Below, piece after piece: positions 52,020-61,645 of a stretch of 64,000 nucleotides of DNA. Numbering within the stretch: the first letter of the stretch is position 1; each line of letters opens with the position of its first letter. The position numbers were made by a program, and so were the translations under genes. The notes under the pieces were generated by a model. That model had not been told where the DNA came from. It made no database searches and worked only from the letters and a program-made list of their open reading frames with translations. Source of the DNA: Paenibacillus planticolens (GTDB lineage Bacteria > Bacillota > Bacilli > Paenibacillales > NBRC-103111); assembly GCF_013141725.1 (NCBI RefSeq), contig NZ_WHNZ01000015.1, positions 372,001-436,000 on the forward strand, read 5' to 3'.

Positions 52020-52662
52020 CATAAAGGTAATGATTGTAGATGATCACGATATGGTCCGCGTAGGATTAAGGACATATATATCCATGGAACCGGGGCTGGA
52101 GGTTGTGGGCGAAGCAGGGAATGGTCAGGAGGCTTTCGACAAGTTAAACGGCGGCGAGTTGTCCCAAAAACTTCCGGATGTGATTTTGATGGATCTTACG
52201 ATGCCCGTGCTTGACGGGATAGGGGCTACCAAACTCATATGCGGCAAGTTTCCGGAGATCCGAATCATCATGCTTACGAGTTTCTTGGAGGAAACGAAAG
52301 TGCTTGAGGCCGTGGAGTCGGGAGCAATCAGCTATATGCTGAAAACGGTCTCTTCCGAGCAATTGATTCATGCCATCCAGAGCGCGTACCGCGGCATGCC
52401 GGTGATGAACTCGGAAGTATCTTTGGCCTTAACGAGAGGTGTAAGACAGCGCAATGCGATGCCGGAGGAAGAGGGGCTGACTTCCCGCGAGAAGGAAGTG
52501 CTGCTTTTGATTGCGGAAGGCAAAAGCAACAAAGATATATCGGAGGAACTTTTTATTAGTATAAAAACAGTGAAAACGCATGTCAGCAATCTATTGATGA
52601 AGTGCGAGTTGGACGATCGTACACAGTTAGCTATTTTTGCACACCGTAAAGGTTGGGTTTGA
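52012..52662 (+). CDS. liaR: Response regulator LiaR
   Basis: 216 residues of NarL/LuxR type. Receiver phospho-site Asp61 in VILMDLTMPVLDGIGA; C-terminal HTH in LTSREKEVLLLIAEGKSNKDISEELFISIKTVKTHVSNLLMKCELDDRTQLAI. Partner of LiaS. Start taken as ATG 52012, 8 nt after AAAGAGGG; ATG 52006 and an upstream TTG (51982) are in frame but too close to or before the SD. Confidence 0.94.
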   Translation: MSNIKVMIVDDHDMVRVGLRTYISMEPGLEVVGEAGNGQEAFDKLNGGELSQKLPDVILMDLTMPVLDGIGATKLICGKFPEIRIIMLTSFLEETKVLEAVESGAISYMLKTVSSEQLIHAIQSAYRGMPVMNSEVSLALTRGVRQRNAMPEEEGLTSREKEVLLLIAEGKSNKDISEELFISIKTVKTHVSNLLMKCELDDRTQLAIFAHRKGWV

Positions 52663-52748
52663 TGAAGTAGGAACCTGACACATAAAAACTACATTTTGGC
52701 ACATTCTATGCGTACGGCAACTAATATGAGCGCTTAAGGAGTGTCAGA

Positions 52749-53162
52749 ATGAAAACATTATCATCATCGTTAGAGCAAGTCAGAGAGTCCTTCGATAGTG
52801 TGCGTGACCACCTGCATGAGTTTGACTTTGCATTAGGGGGAAACTGGGATTACGATCATGGTTATTTCGACCGCCATTTAGATGAAGCGAATAAAGTTTG
52901 GCTTCGCATTCCCTTTCAAGTCATCACCGGCAGAATCGATGGCGATTCAGAGGCGACGGATGCCATTGTGGAAGTGGGTACGCCTTTTGTGCTGAAGCAC
53001 GTTTATAATGAAGGGCTTGATCAAGGGGCGGAAGCGGAAACCTACGGAGCGATGATTGATCAGTTTCAAGCGCCGCTGGATCCGGATGCCGATGTGGAAG
53101 ACAAATGGGTGAAAGAAGCCGCGGGATTGCTTAAAAAGGTTGAGCAAGCTTGGATTCAATAA
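52749..53162 (+). CDS. yugN: YugN-like protein
   Basis: 137 residues with FALGGNWDYDHGYFDRHLDEANKVWLRIPFQVITGRIDGD, the hallmark of the YugN family, and a C-terminal WVKEAAGLLKKVEQAW helix. Function unknown. AAGGAG upstream of the ATG. No terminator is obvious after it. Confidence 0.85.
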   Translation: MKTLSSSLEQVRESFDSVRDHLHEFDFALGGNWDYDHGYFDRHLDEANKVWLRIPFQVITGRIDGDSEATDAIVEVGTPFVLKHVYNEGLDQGAEAETYGAMIDQFQAPLDPDADVEDKWVKEAAGLLKKVEQAWIQ

Positions 53163-53307
53163 TATTGTCCTTTTTTTACCTCCATTTTATTGTTTTTTAA
53201 TATTCGTTTAAGGTTGTGAGTGCATGATAGAACCATAGACAGCAAGACATTAGCCTACTAATGAAAATGCACATTATAACTTATTAAACAAGTGGAGGTA
53301 AGAAAGT

Positions 53308-54894
53308 ATGGACGATAACAAAAAAGACTACAGCGACTTCTTCAAGTCGCAGAATAACAATAACGATTCTAACGATTCAACGAATGGTAAAGAAGCTGAC
53401 CATCAAGAACCGCATGATCCTAATAAAGAAAGACCTTCCTACTATTATTCTTACGGACCTTATAAGTCGGCTTTTAACGAAAATCCCGAGCAGCAGGAAG
53501 CACTTACAACTTCCGCTTCAGGAGCAGAGGGAACATCCAGCGTTGAGGTCACGCCGCCGAAGAACTTGCGCCCTTTCAGTTTCGGTCCGGATGTAAGTTC
53601 GGGTCAAGGGCCTGGCCACTGGGATCCGCACGCTAAGAAACGTTCTTCCGTGAAAAGCGTTTTCGCTGCTTTCATGGCAGGCGCATTGGTCGTAAGTGCA
53701 CTGATGTTCAGCGCTGACAAATTGAACTTGTTCACAGGCAACCAGCCGCTAGCCTCGGGCAGCTCGACTACAGCTTCGGCGAAGAGCTCGAACGGCGAGG
53801 TGAAAAATGTAGGATTAGACGTTGTCCGTCCAGGCAATATTGCCGCCATTGCTCAGAATGCCGGACCGGCTATCGTGAAGGTTGAATCTTTGGTGAAACC
53901 GAAGCAGTCCACGCGCGGCGGCAACTCGCTCTTCGATGATCCTTTCTTCCGTCAATTCTTCGGAGATAACGGCGGCGGTACGTCACCGAAGAGCGGCACG
54001 CAAGATTCGGGCAGCGGTGAGCTACAACCTGCGGGGATGGGAACCGGATTTATTTTCGAAAAAACCGGTTATATTTTAACAAATGAACATGTTGTCGATG
54101 GTGCGGATGAAGTTCAAATCACTGTCGAAGGCTATGATAAACCTTTCAAAGCCAAGCTGCTTGGCAACAGCTATGACTTAGACTTGGCGGTACTCAAAAT
54201 TGAGGGAGACAAAGAATTTCCGATTCTACCTCTCGGTAAGGCAGAAGATGTTAGCGTTGGAGACTGGGTTGTCGCAATCGGTAACCCGTACGGGTTTGAT
54301 CATACAGTAACGGTTGGCGTGTTGAGTGCGAAGGAACGTCCAATCTCCATTCCGGATACCAAAGGAACACGTGAATACAAACATTTGCTGCAAACGGACG
54401 CTTCCATTAACCCTGGTAACTCCGGCGGTCCTTTACTTAACTTGAATGGTGAAGTTATCGGTATTAATACAGCGGTAAGCTCCCAAGCGCAAGGTATCGG
54501 TTTCGCTATTCCGACGAGCACGATTTCATCGGTATTGGAAAACTTGAAAAATAACGTACAAATTCCAAAAGAGCCTGTTCCTTACCTAGGGGTTGGCTTG
54601 CAGGATATCGGTAAAGACTGGGTTAGCGAATTGAAGCTTTCGAATACGGATGGGGCATTAGTTGGCAGCGTTCAACGTAAAAGTCCTGCTTTCCAAGCCG
54701 GTCTGCGCCAATATGATGTGATCGTAGATCTTAACGGTACGAAGATCAAGAACTCTCAAGAGCTAATCACGAAAGTTCAAGCGACAAAAGTAGGCGATAA
54801 AGTAACGCTGGGCATCATCAGAGACGGCAAGCGCATGGAAGTGCCGCTTACGGTTGGAGACAAAAACGCACTGGCCGAAACACCCGCTCAATAA
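53308..54894 (+). CDS. htrA: HtrA-type membrane serine protease
   Basis: 528 residues. A cytoplasmic Asn/Ser/Pro-rich N-terminus (1-110) is followed by one TM helix (117-135), a Ser-rich linker, the trypsin-like domain with His261 (ILTNEHVVDG), Asp292 (SYDLDLAVLKI) and Ser372 (INPGNSGGPLL), and one C-terminal PDZ domain (about 430-515). It degrades misfolded proteins outside the membrane. GTGGAGGTAAG upstream. The two-component genes that follow may respond to the same stress. Confidence 0.94.
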   Translation: MDDNKKDYSDFFKSQNNNNDSNDSTNGKEADHQEPHDPNKERPSYYYSYGPYKSAFNENPEQQEALTTSASGAEGTSSVEVTPPKNLRPFSFGPDVSSGQGPGHWDPHAKKRSSVKSVFAAFMAGALVVSALMFSADKLNLFTGNQPLASGSSTTASAKSSNGEVKNVGLDVVRPGNIAAIAQNAGPAIVKVESLVKPKQSTRGGNSLFDDPFFRQFFGDNGGGTSPKSGTQDSGSGELQPAGMGTGFIFEKTGYILTNEHVVDGADEVQITVEGYDKPFKAKLLGNSYDLDLAVLKIEGDKEFPILPLGKAEDVSVGDWVVAIGNPYGFDHTVTVGVLSAKERPISIPDTKGTREYKHLLQTDASINPGNSGGPLLNLNGEVIGINTAVSSQAQGIGFAIPTSTISSVLENLKNNVQIPKEPVPYLGVGLQDIGKDWVSELKLSNTDGALVGSVQRKSPAFQAGLRQYDVIVDLNGTKIKNSQELITKVQATKVGDKVTLGIIRDGKRMEVPLTVGDKNALAETPAQ

Positions 54895-54943
54895 TAAAAA
54901 ACATCTGTAGAGATAAACAAAGGTTAGTACGTACGGTTACAAG

Positions 54944-54990
54944 GAAGTGGAGACCCGCGGGCTTGAAGCTTGCAGGCTCCGCTTCTTTTT
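54944..54990 (+). terminator. Terminator of htrA
   Basis: GAAGTGGAG / CTCCGCTTC stem with a 24-nt loop, then TTTTT. The T-run merges with TTGCTT (54989-54994), a possible -35 of the next gene, with TACAAT at 55011-55016. Confidence 0.75.
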
Positions 54991-55041
54991 GCTTGGATCG
55001 CTGATTTTGATACAATGAAGAGAATGAAGGGGGGCCAAACG

Positions 55042-55731
55042 ATGCGCGAAAATATTATGGTTATCGACGATGATGAGAAAATTACCTCTATGCTGAGACG
55101 AGGCTTGGCTTTTGAAGGATATTCCGTTGAAACGGCTAGCAATGGCGCGGAGGGGCTTAAACAAATGCTAAGATCGGAGCCTAATTTGCTGATCTTGGAT
55201 GTCATGATGCCTCACATTGACGGCTGGGAGGTTGTGCGCCGCGTTCGTGAAAGCGGAAGCGAGGTGCCGATTCTGATGCTGACGGCAAAAGATGAAATCA
55301 GCGACCGCGTCAAAGGCCTGGATCTCGGTGCCGACGATTATTTGGTCAAGCCCTTTGCGCTTGAGGAGCTTCTGGCAAGGGTGCGAGTTCTTCTGCGCCG
55401 GAGAACGGAGAGAACTGAACAGCCGACGAATCGACTGAGTTATGAAGATACGACACTTGATTTGGATACGCGCGAAGTTTTTCGTGACGATAAATTGATT
55501 GAATTGACTACGAAAGAATTCGATTTGCTGCACCTGTTTATGCAGAATCCGAAGCGGGTGCTCTCCCGCGATATTATTATGGAAAAAATATGGGGTTACG
55601 ATTACAGCGGCGAATCCAACGTACTCGAGGTGTACATAGCGCTTCTGCGCCAAAAGACCGAAGAGTTCGGCCACAAACGATTGATTCAAACCGTCCGGGG
55701 AGCGGGTTACGTACTGAGAGGAGAATCCTGA
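55042..55731 (+). CDS. OmpR-family response regulator, MprA-like
   Basis: 229 residues. Receiver with Asp53 (LLILDVMMPHIDGWEV) and Lys103 (DDYLVKPFALEELLARVRVLLRR); winged-helix effector with LTTKEFDLLHLFMQNPKRVLSRDIIMEKIWGYDYSGESNVLEVYIALLRQK. The receiver closely resembles MprA/ArlR types. Start ATG 55042, 6 nt after AAGGGGGG. Coupled to the kinase gene (1-bp gap). Confidence 0.92.
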   Translation: MRENIMVIDDDEKITSMLRRGLAFEGYSVETASNGAEGLKQMLRSEPNLLILDVMMPHIDGWEVVRRVRESGSEVPILMLTAKDEISDRVKGLDLGADDYLVKPFALEELLARVRVLLRRRTERTEQPTNRLSYEDTTLDLDTREVFRDDKLIELTTKEFDLLHLFMQNPKRVLSRDIIMEKIWGYDYSGESNVLEVYIALLRQKTEEFGHKRLIQTVRGAGYVLRGES

Positions 55732-55732
55732 T

Positions 55733-57202
55733 ATGTCGCTTCGTTTGCGGCTGACGCTCTGGTATTCGGGAGTTTTGGCACTGACTATGCTGCTTTTCGG
55801 AATCGTGTTGTACTTTTTCCTGAATTATTTTTTGTACGATCAGATCCGTCAAGACTTGAGAAGAGAAGCAGGGAATACCTCTTTGCGTATCCAGAAAAGC
55901 TTTGCCCTTTCACAGAAGGGGCTTGTCGTGGAATTGGAGCTGGAAAACAGAGATTTTTATTCTACGAATACGTTCCTGCAATTATATAATGTGAAGCTCA
56001 AAAGCTATAATCGCTCGGCAAACTTGCAATTTTACAATGTCTCTCTGCCCATTGAGAAACCTAGCATCGATAAATTAATGGTGGATGACAGCGGCTTTTT
56101 TCAAAAAGCAAAAGTATTAGGGCAAGATTTTCTCATCTATTATCAAGGAATCTATGATCAAACCAGCCAACTGATCGGAGTTCTGCAAGCCGCTGTACCC
56201 ATAGGCAGTTATGAGAAAACGGCCGTTACCCTCCGCTATACGCTGATGGTCTGGGCACTGCTTACGATTATCGTTGCGGCTTCGCTGGGATGGTTCTTAT
56301 CACGGAAGGCGCTCCAACCGATTGAACGCGTGATTGATGCTGCGAATCAAATTGGGAGCGGGGATGATTTGGAGAAGCGAATCGAGTACCAAGGACCGCT
56401 GGATGAAATCGGACGACTCACGCAAACGATTAACGGCATGCTTTCGCGTATCCAGATTACTTATCTTGAGTTGGACGAAGCGTACCGCGCACAGCGCAGA
56501 TTCGTATCGGACGCTTCTCACGAGTTGAGAACACCGCTCACGACCATTCGGGGAAATGTGGATCTTCTGGAAAAAATGTGGAAGAAAACGTCTGGGACGG
56601 AGCTTGCTACCCCTGAACAGATGCAAATGTCACTGGAAGCAATGCATGATATTGCCGGGGAAGCCCAGCGGATGAGCAGGCTCGTAAACGACCTGCTGGC
56701 ACTGGCTAGAGCGGACGCCGGTGTGATTATGGAGAAGAGTCCTGTCGAAATGCTGCCGCTCGTGCAGGAGGTTGTGAGAAGGGCTCAATTGCTGGATCAT
56801 ACGGCGGACTGGCAGGTGGGTGACCTCCAGGTTTTAGACCATGCCATTGTGCAAGGCAATCGAGATTATTTGCAGCAGCTGTTGTTCATTTTCATTGAGA
56901 ATGCGTTCAAATATACGCCGAATGGGAACGTATCGTTGCACGTGTCCCGGACGGATACCTTTATCGGCATTCAAATCGCGGATACGGGGATCGGGATGGA
57001 CAAGGAAGAGATTCCCCATATTTTCGACAGATTTTATCGCGCTGATTTATCCAGAGGGCTCACCGCGGGCACAGGACTAGGCCTTTCGATCGCTAAATGG
57101 ATTATTGATGAACACGGCGGATCCGTTGAAGTGACTACACGGAAGGATGAGGGCAGTACATTTATGATATGGCTGCCGGCAAACTTTCCTCTACCTGTGT
57201 AA
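55733..57202 (+). CDS. Sensor histidine kinase, MprB/ArlS-like
   Basis: 489 residues: TM1 (12-33), an extracellular sensor of about 130 residues, TM2 (168-189), HAMP (190-245), HisKA with His263 in RRFVSDASHELRTPLTTIRGNVDLLEKM, and HATPase with ENAFKYTPNG, DTGIGM and GTGLGLSIAKWIIDEHGG. It phosphorylates the regulator encoded just upstream. In mycobacteria MprAB sits beside and controls an HtrA-type protease; the same gene order here suggests envelope stress as its signal. Confidence 0.92.
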   Translation: MSLRLRLTLWYSGVLALTMLLFGIVLYFFLNYFLYDQIRQDLRREAGNTSLRIQKSFALSQKGLVVELELENRDFYSTNTFLQLYNVKLKSYNRSANLQFYNVSLPIEKPSIDKLMVDDSGFFQKAKVLGQDFLIYYQGIYDQTSQLIGVLQAAVPIGSYEKTAVTLRYTLMVWALLTIIVAASLGWFLSRKALQPIERVIDAANQIGSGDDLEKRIEYQGPLDEIGRLTQTINGMLSRIQITYLELDEAYRAQRRFVSDASHELRTPLTTIRGNVDLLEKMWKKTSGTELATPEQMQMSLEAMHDIAGEAQRMSRLVNDLLALARADAGVIMEKSPVEMLPLVQEVVRRAQLLDHTADWQVGDLQVLDHAIVQGNRDYLQQLLFIFIENAFKYTPNGNVSLHVSRTDTFIGIQIADTGIGMDKEEIPHIFDRFYRADLSRGLTAGTGLGLSIAKWIIDEHGGSVEVTTRKDEGSTFMIWLPANFPLPV

Positions 57203-57248
57203 TCCGCTATAATAAAAGGAAAACCGATGAAGCAGGCAGGTGGAAGGC

Positions 57249-58205
57249 ATGGAAGTGGTTCGAATATCTCCAAGGGGCTATTGTTATGGCGTCGTAGACG
57301 CAATGGCACTAGCTATGCAGACAGCTAAAAATTTAAATCTTCCTAGACCTATCTATATATTAGGTATGATTGTGCATAATGCGCACGTCACAGAATTTTT
57401 CAAAGAAGAGGGAGTCATCACGCTTGATGGCGAAAACCGTCTTGAAATATTGGAACAAGTCGAAAAAGGAACCGTCATTTTCACCGCGCATGGCGTTTCC
57501 CCGGAGGTTAGACGTTTGGCAAGAGACAAAGGTTTGACGGTTGTCGACGCGACGTGCCCGGATGTTACAAAAACACATGATTTAATTCGCGAAAAAGTAG
57601 CAGATGGCTATGAAATTATCTATATTGGTAAGAAGGGGCATCCTGAGCCGGAAGGCGCAGTTGGTGTTGCTCCCGGCCTGGTGCACCTGATTGAAAAGGT
57701 TGAAGAGGCCGAACATCTGAATATCAAAGCTGAGCGAATCATTATTACGAATCAAACAACGATGAGCCAGTGGGACATCAGACATATTATGAATCGCTTA
57801 TTAGAGCTGTTCCCTAAAGCGGAAATTCATAACGAAATCTGCCTTGCGACACAAGTGCGGCAAGAAGCAGTGGCTGAGCAGGCGAAGGAAGCTGACCTTG
57901 TGATTGTCGTTGGAGATCCCAAAAGCAATAATTCAAACCGCTTAGCGCAAGTTTCAGAGGAGATTGCCGGGGTGAGGGCGTATAGAGTAGGTGATGTAAC
58001 CGAACTGAATCGCGAATGGTTAACCCATGTTCGCAAAGTTGGTGTGACATCCGGGGCATCAACGCCGACGCCGATTACCAAAGAAGTCATATCTTACCTA
58101 GAAAGTTACGATCCGAAAGATGAAACCACTTGGGCAGTTACACGTACTATTAATATGAAGAAGCTCATTCCGGCTGTTAAATCCAAAGCGGCTAGCAGTG
58201 AGTAA
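57249..58205 (+). CDS. ispH: HMBPP reductase
   Basis: 318-residue [4Fe-4S] enzyme of the last MEP-pathway step, giving IPP and DMAPP. The three cluster cysteines are Cys12 (SPRGYCYGV), Cys103 (VDATCPDV) and Cys198 (NEICLAT). Also seen: HGVSPEV, GHPEPEG, QTTMSQW and TSGASTPTP. Start ATG 57249, 6 nt after AGGTGG; a GTG at 57240 lies inside the SD. Confidence 0.95.
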   Translation: MEVVRISPRGYCYGVVDAMALAMQTAKNLNLPRPIYILGMIVHNAHVTEFFKEEGVITLDGENRLEILEQVEKGTVIFTAHGVSPEVRRLARDKGLTVVDATCPDVTKTHDLIREKVADGYEIIYIGKKGHPEPEGAVGVAPGLVHLIEKVEEAEHLNIKAERIIITNQTTMSQWDIRHIMNRLLELFPKAEIHNEICLATQVRQEAVAEQAKEADLVIVVGDPKSNNSNRLAQVSEEIAGVRAYRVGDVTELNREWLTHVRKVGVTSGASTPTPITKEVISYLESYDPKDETTWAVTRTINMKKLIPAVKSKAASSE

Positions 58206-58268
58206 TTCCTATTTATTTCACAGGGCGGGATTGTGACCAGCATGCAGAGCACTCAGAAGGTGAAAATG

Positions 58269-58781
58269 ATGAAAACTCGCTACGATTGGAAAAGCAGCAA
58301 ACGCTGGTTCAGGTACAAATATTTACTTCTTTTACGTGCCAAAGGCGGACCGTCTAAGGTAGCGCGCGGCTTTTCAATTGGTTTGGCAATAGAAATGTTT
58401 ACCTTGCCTACAGCTGGGTTTGCTTTCGTTCTTATTTTTCCTTTGGTTTATTTGTTAAGAGCTAACTTGCCTGCGGCATTAATTGGGTTTGTATTCGGGA
58501 AAGTGATTTATATCCCGTTCTCCATTCTTAATAAACAGGTAGGAAGTTGGTTGGTACCTAAGCACGTTAAGTTTTATCTGATCCATCATTTGCCGCATAT
58601 TCTCTCCAATATCATTAGAAGTGGTTTGGACTTGATTGTTGGCGGTATGGTGGTTGGAACCGTCCTAGGTATCATCGCCTATTTCCCGGTCGTGCTCTTC
58701 CTCAAATACCATACGAATCGCCGCAAAGAAAAACGCAGAATCCGCAAAGATCAACTTGTATCATCCAACACAGAAGAATAG
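58269..58781 (+). CDS. DUF2062-domain membrane protein
   Basis: 170 residues. A basic N-terminus (YDWKSSKRWFRYKYLLLLRAKGGPSKVARGFSIGLAIEMFTLP) is followed by three to four hydrophobic helices and a basic tail (HTNRRKEKRRIRKDQ). The pattern fits DUF2062 proteins (YqgD-like small membrane proteins) of unknown role. Several starts are in frame (GTG 58233, ATG 58242, 58266, 58269); the last two follow AAGGTGA best. Confidence 0.8.
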   Translation: MKTRYDWKSSKRWFRYKYLLLLRAKGGPSKVARGFSIGLAIEMFTLPTAGFAFVLIFPLVYLLRANLPAALIGFVFGKVIYIPFSILNKQVGSWLVPKHVKFYLIHHLPHILSNIIRSGLDLIVGGMVVGTVLGIIAYFPVVLFLKYHTNRRKEKRRIRKDQLVSSNTEE

Positions 58782-58791
58782 CACATAAATT

Positions 58792-58819
58792 AACGCTTGA
58801 CGAATCTTCGTCAAGCGTT
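58792..58819 (+). terminator. Perfect hairpin after DUF2062 gene
   Basis: AACGCTTGACGA / TCGTCAAGCGTT, 12 bp with a 4-nt loop ATCT. The tail is GTATATTT, so termination is likely but weak. Confidence 0.65.
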
Positions 58820-58911
58820 GTATATTTACTTTAGTGATTAAAAGCGTAGAAGCGAACAAGCGTTGAAGTGATTAAGTGGAACAGCCCATATAAATAAGGA
58901 GCGTGTATATC

Positions 58912-59955
58912 ATGATCGCCATTACATCCAACAGAACGTCTGATGAACGTATTCAAGAAATTGTACAGTTTATCGAGAAGCAAGGTGTGCAAGCTCATGT
59001 CTCCAAAGGAGAAGATCGCACAGTCATCGGAATTATCGGTAAAGCAGATCCCAAATTAGCAGAGCAGCTGCGCCAAATGACAGGAGTCGAACAAGTCGTG
59101 AAAATTTCAAAATCATACAAATTAGCAAGCCGTGACTTCCATCCGGCAGATACCGTTATCAAGATCAAAGGCGTAGAAATTGGCGGCGAGCAGCTTGTTG
59201 TTATGGGCGGACCTTGCGCCGTAGAAACGCCGGAGCAAATCGACGAAATCGCCCGTCTGGTCAAAGCGGCGGGGGGGCAAGTATTGCGCGGCGGCGCATT
59301 CAAGCCAAGAACAGGACCTTACAGCTTCCAAGGCGTCGGTGTTGAAGGTTTGATCATGATGGCGGAAGCCGGCAAAAAGCATGGACTTCTAACGATCACT
59401 GAAGTCATGACTCCTGAATATGTGGATGTGTGCGCGCAATACGCTGATATTCTGCAAGTAGGCACACGCAATATGCAAAACTTTGACCTGCTTCGCAAGC
59501 TGGGCACCATTCAAACGCCTGTCCTGCTCAAACGTGGATTCAGCTCTACTTACGATGAATTCCTAAATGCAGCGGAATATATTCTTGCCGGCGGGAACCC
59601 GAATGTCATGCTCTGTGAACGCGGAATCCGAACATTCGAAACTTACACGCGAAACACATTGGATTTATCTGCCATTCCTGTTCTTAAGCAGCTCAGCCAT
59701 CTTCCGGTCATCTCGGATCCAAGTCATGGCACGGGCCGCAGAGAACTTGTTGTTCCGATGACGAAAGCTTCCGTAGCCGCAGGAGCGGACGGATTGATCA
59801 TCGAAATGCACACGGACCCGGACAACTCCATGACTGGCGACGGCGTCCAGTCACTGTTCCCGGACCAATTCGCGAAATTGCTGGTTGATTTAGAGAAGCT
59901 TGCGCCATTGCTGGGCAAGAAGTTCGATACGGAAAAAGAAGCTATTTTGGCATAA
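58912..59955 (+). CDS. aroF: DAHP synthase with N-terminal ACT-like domain
   Basis: 347 residues. Residues 1-70 form a ferredoxin-like/ACT regulatory domain (MIAITSNRTSDERIQEIVQFIEKQGVQAHV); 80-335 the beta/alpha barrel of the Thermotoga-type DAHP synthase: VVMGGPCAVET, LRGGAFKPRTGPYSFQG, LQVGTRNMQNFDLL, LLKRG, LCERGIRTFE, DPSHGTGRR. It starts the shikimate pathway; the ACT-like domain allows feedback by an aromatic amino acid. Start ATG 58912, about 9 nt after AAGGAG. Confidence 0.93.
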   Translation: MIAITSNRTSDERIQEIVQFIEKQGVQAHVSKGEDRTVIGIIGKADPKLAEQLRQMTGVEQVVKISKSYKLASRDFHPADTVIKIKGVEIGGEQLVVMGGPCAVETPEQIDEIARLVKAAGGQVLRGGAFKPRTGPYSFQGVGVEGLIMMAEAGKKHGLLTITEVMTPEYVDVCAQYADILQVGTRNMQNFDLLRKLGTIQTPVLLKRGFSSTYDEFLNAAEYILAGGNPNVMLCERGIRTFETYTRNTLDLSAIPVLKQLSHLPVISDPSHGTGRRELVVPMTKASVAAGADGLIIEMHTDPDNSMTGDGVQSLFPDQFAKLLVDLEKLAPLLGKKFDTEKEAILA

Positions 59956-60035
59956 AATTTCGTTCAAGGAAACGGGTTTCTTCTATAGAAGAACTCGTTT
60001 CCTTTATTTGTATATAAGAAAACAATGTGAACTAG

Positions 60036-60052
60036 TGTGAGCATAGCTTACA
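60036..60052. promoter_or_regulatory. GlnR/TnrA operator
   Basis: TGTGAGCATAGCTTACA matches the GlnR/TnrA consensus TGTNA-N7-TNACA at every fixed position. It lies 29 bp upstream of the glnA -35 box, consistent with nitrogen control. Confidence 0.82.
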
Positions 60053-60080
60053 CACCAATAAAAAATACCTGACATAAGTA

Positions 60081-60110
60081 TTGACTGTGTAAGCTCAATC
60101 GCTATATAAT
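60081..60110 (+). promoter_or_regulatory. Sigma-A promoter of glnA
   Basis: TTGACT (60081-60086), 18-bp spacer, TATAAT (60105-60110), 80 bp before the ATG. Confidence 0.8.
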
Positions 60111-60189
60111 ATGTGCAAGATAACAACAAAAAGTTGAACATTAATCATGTAAAGTACGTTGAATGTACGGAAATGGGAGGGTTTTTTAA

Positions 60190-61614
60190 ATGTCAGTTCA
60201 AAACGTGTTGAACCTTATCAAGGAAAAAAATATTGAGTGGGTAGATTTTCGTTTCGTAGGTCTTTCCGGTAAAGCGCAGCATATTTCTTTGCCTGCTTCT
60301 GAAGTAGACGAAGATACATTCGTAAACGGCGTAGCTTTTGACGGTTCCTCCATCCCAGGATTCCGTGGTATTGAACAATCTGACATGGTAATGATGCCAG
60401 ATACGGAAACTGCGTATGTAGATCCTTTCACAGCTCATCCAACATTAATCATTATGAGCAACATCCACACACCTGAAGGCGAACGCTATGACCGCGATCC
60501 GCGCAGCATCGCTCAAAAAGCTGAAGAATATCTTCAAACAACAGGTGTAGGTACGACAGCATTCTTCGCGCCAGAATCCGAATTCTTCATCTTTGATGAT
60601 GTTCGTTACGAAAATGGTATGAACAAGTCTTACTTCGAAGTTGACTCCGAAGAAGCAGGTTGGAACACAGGCCGCAAAGAAGAAGGCGGAAACCTTGCTT
60701 ATAAAGTTCCGGTTAAAGGCGGTTACGTTCCAGTAGCTCCTATCGATTCTCAACAAGACATTCGTTCCGAAATGTGTAACAAGCTTGCCGATGCAGGCCT
60801 TCGTATTGAACGTCACCACCATGAAGTGGCTACAGCTGGTCAAGCTGAAATCAACTTCCGTTTTGACACATTGACTAAAACAGCAGACAACCTGCTCAAA
60901 TACAAATATATCGTTGCTAACACTGCTAGAGAATATGGTAAAGTTGCAACTTTCATGCCTAAACCGCTGTTTGGCGACAATGGTAGCGGTATGCACGTTC
61001 ACATGTCCATCTTCGACGGAAGCGAGCCTTTGTTCTACGAAAAAGGAGCATATGCGAACTTAAGCGAAATGGCGATCAACTACATTGGTGGTATTCTCTA
61101 CCACGCTCCGGCTTTGATTGCAATCACAAACCCAAGCACAAACTCTTTCAAACGTTTGGTTCCTGGTTACGAAGCACCGGTTAACCTCGTATTCTCCAAA
61201 GGTAACCGTTCTGCAGCAGTTCGTATTCCAATCGCAGCAGTAACACCTAAAGGCTGCCGTATCGAGTTCCGTACTCCGGACAGCACAGCTAATCCATACC
61301 TTGCTTTCGCAGCAATGTTGATGGCTGGTCTTGACGGTATCAAAAAGAAAATTGATCCACGTGCACTTGGATACGGTCCTTTCGATAAAAACATCTATGA
61401 AATGTCAGATGCTGAGAAAGGTGAAATTCGCAGCGTTCCTGGCACACTGGATGAAGCTCTTGACGCTCTTGCAGCTGATTCCGACTTCTTGATTGAAGGC
61501 GGCGTATTCACACAAGATTTCATCGACAACTACATCGAATTGAAACGCGGCGAAGCTAAACAAGTTGCAATCCGCATTCACCCGCACGAGTACAACCTGT
61601 ACTTCGACTGCTAA
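60190..61614 (+). CDS. glnA: Glutamine synthetase, GSI-beta type
   Basis: 474 residues. Class I glutamine synthetase with FDGSSIPGF, ATAGQAEINFRF, MPKPLFGDNGSGMHVHMS, KRLVPGYEAPVNL and RIEFRTPDSTANPYLAFAAMLMAGLDGI. Length and the insert GGNLAYKVPVKGGYVPVAPIDSQQDIRSEM match the GSI-beta class (E. coli type), not the 444-residue GSI-alpha enzyme of the Bacillus glnRA operon. The adenylylation-site tyrosine is present in DKNIYEMS. No glnR is adjacent, so this is probably the second glutamine synthetase. Confidence 0.94.
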   Translation: MSVQNVLNLIKEKNIEWVDFRFVGLSGKAQHISLPASEVDEDTFVNGVAFDGSSIPGFRGIEQSDMVMMPDTETAYVDPFTAHPTLIIMSNIHTPEGERYDRDPRSIAQKAEEYLQTTGVGTTAFFAPESEFFIFDDVRYENGMNKSYFEVDSEEAGWNTGRKEEGGNLAYKVPVKGGYVPVAPIDSQQDIRSEMCNKLADAGLRIERHHHEVATAGQAEINFRFDTLTKTADNLLKYKYIVANTAREYGKVATFMPKPLFGDNGSGMHVHMSIFDGSEPLFYEKGAYANLSEMAINYIGGILYHAPALIAITNPSTNSFKRLVPGYEAPVNLVFSKGNRSAAVRIPIAAVTPKGCRIEFRTPDSTANPYLAFAAMLMAGLDGIKKKIDPRALGYGPFDKNIYEMSDAEKGEIRSVPGTLDEALDALAADSDFLIEGGVFTQDFIDNYIELKRGEAKQVAIRIHPHEYNLYFDC

Positions 61615-61645
61615 TTCTTTAGCACTTATATCGTCATAATCATAG

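Noticed and set aside
60053-60110. A second GlnR/TnrA site overlapping the glnA promoter
   Set aside because: TGTGTAAGCTCAATC near the -35 does not satisfy TGTNA-N7-TNACA.
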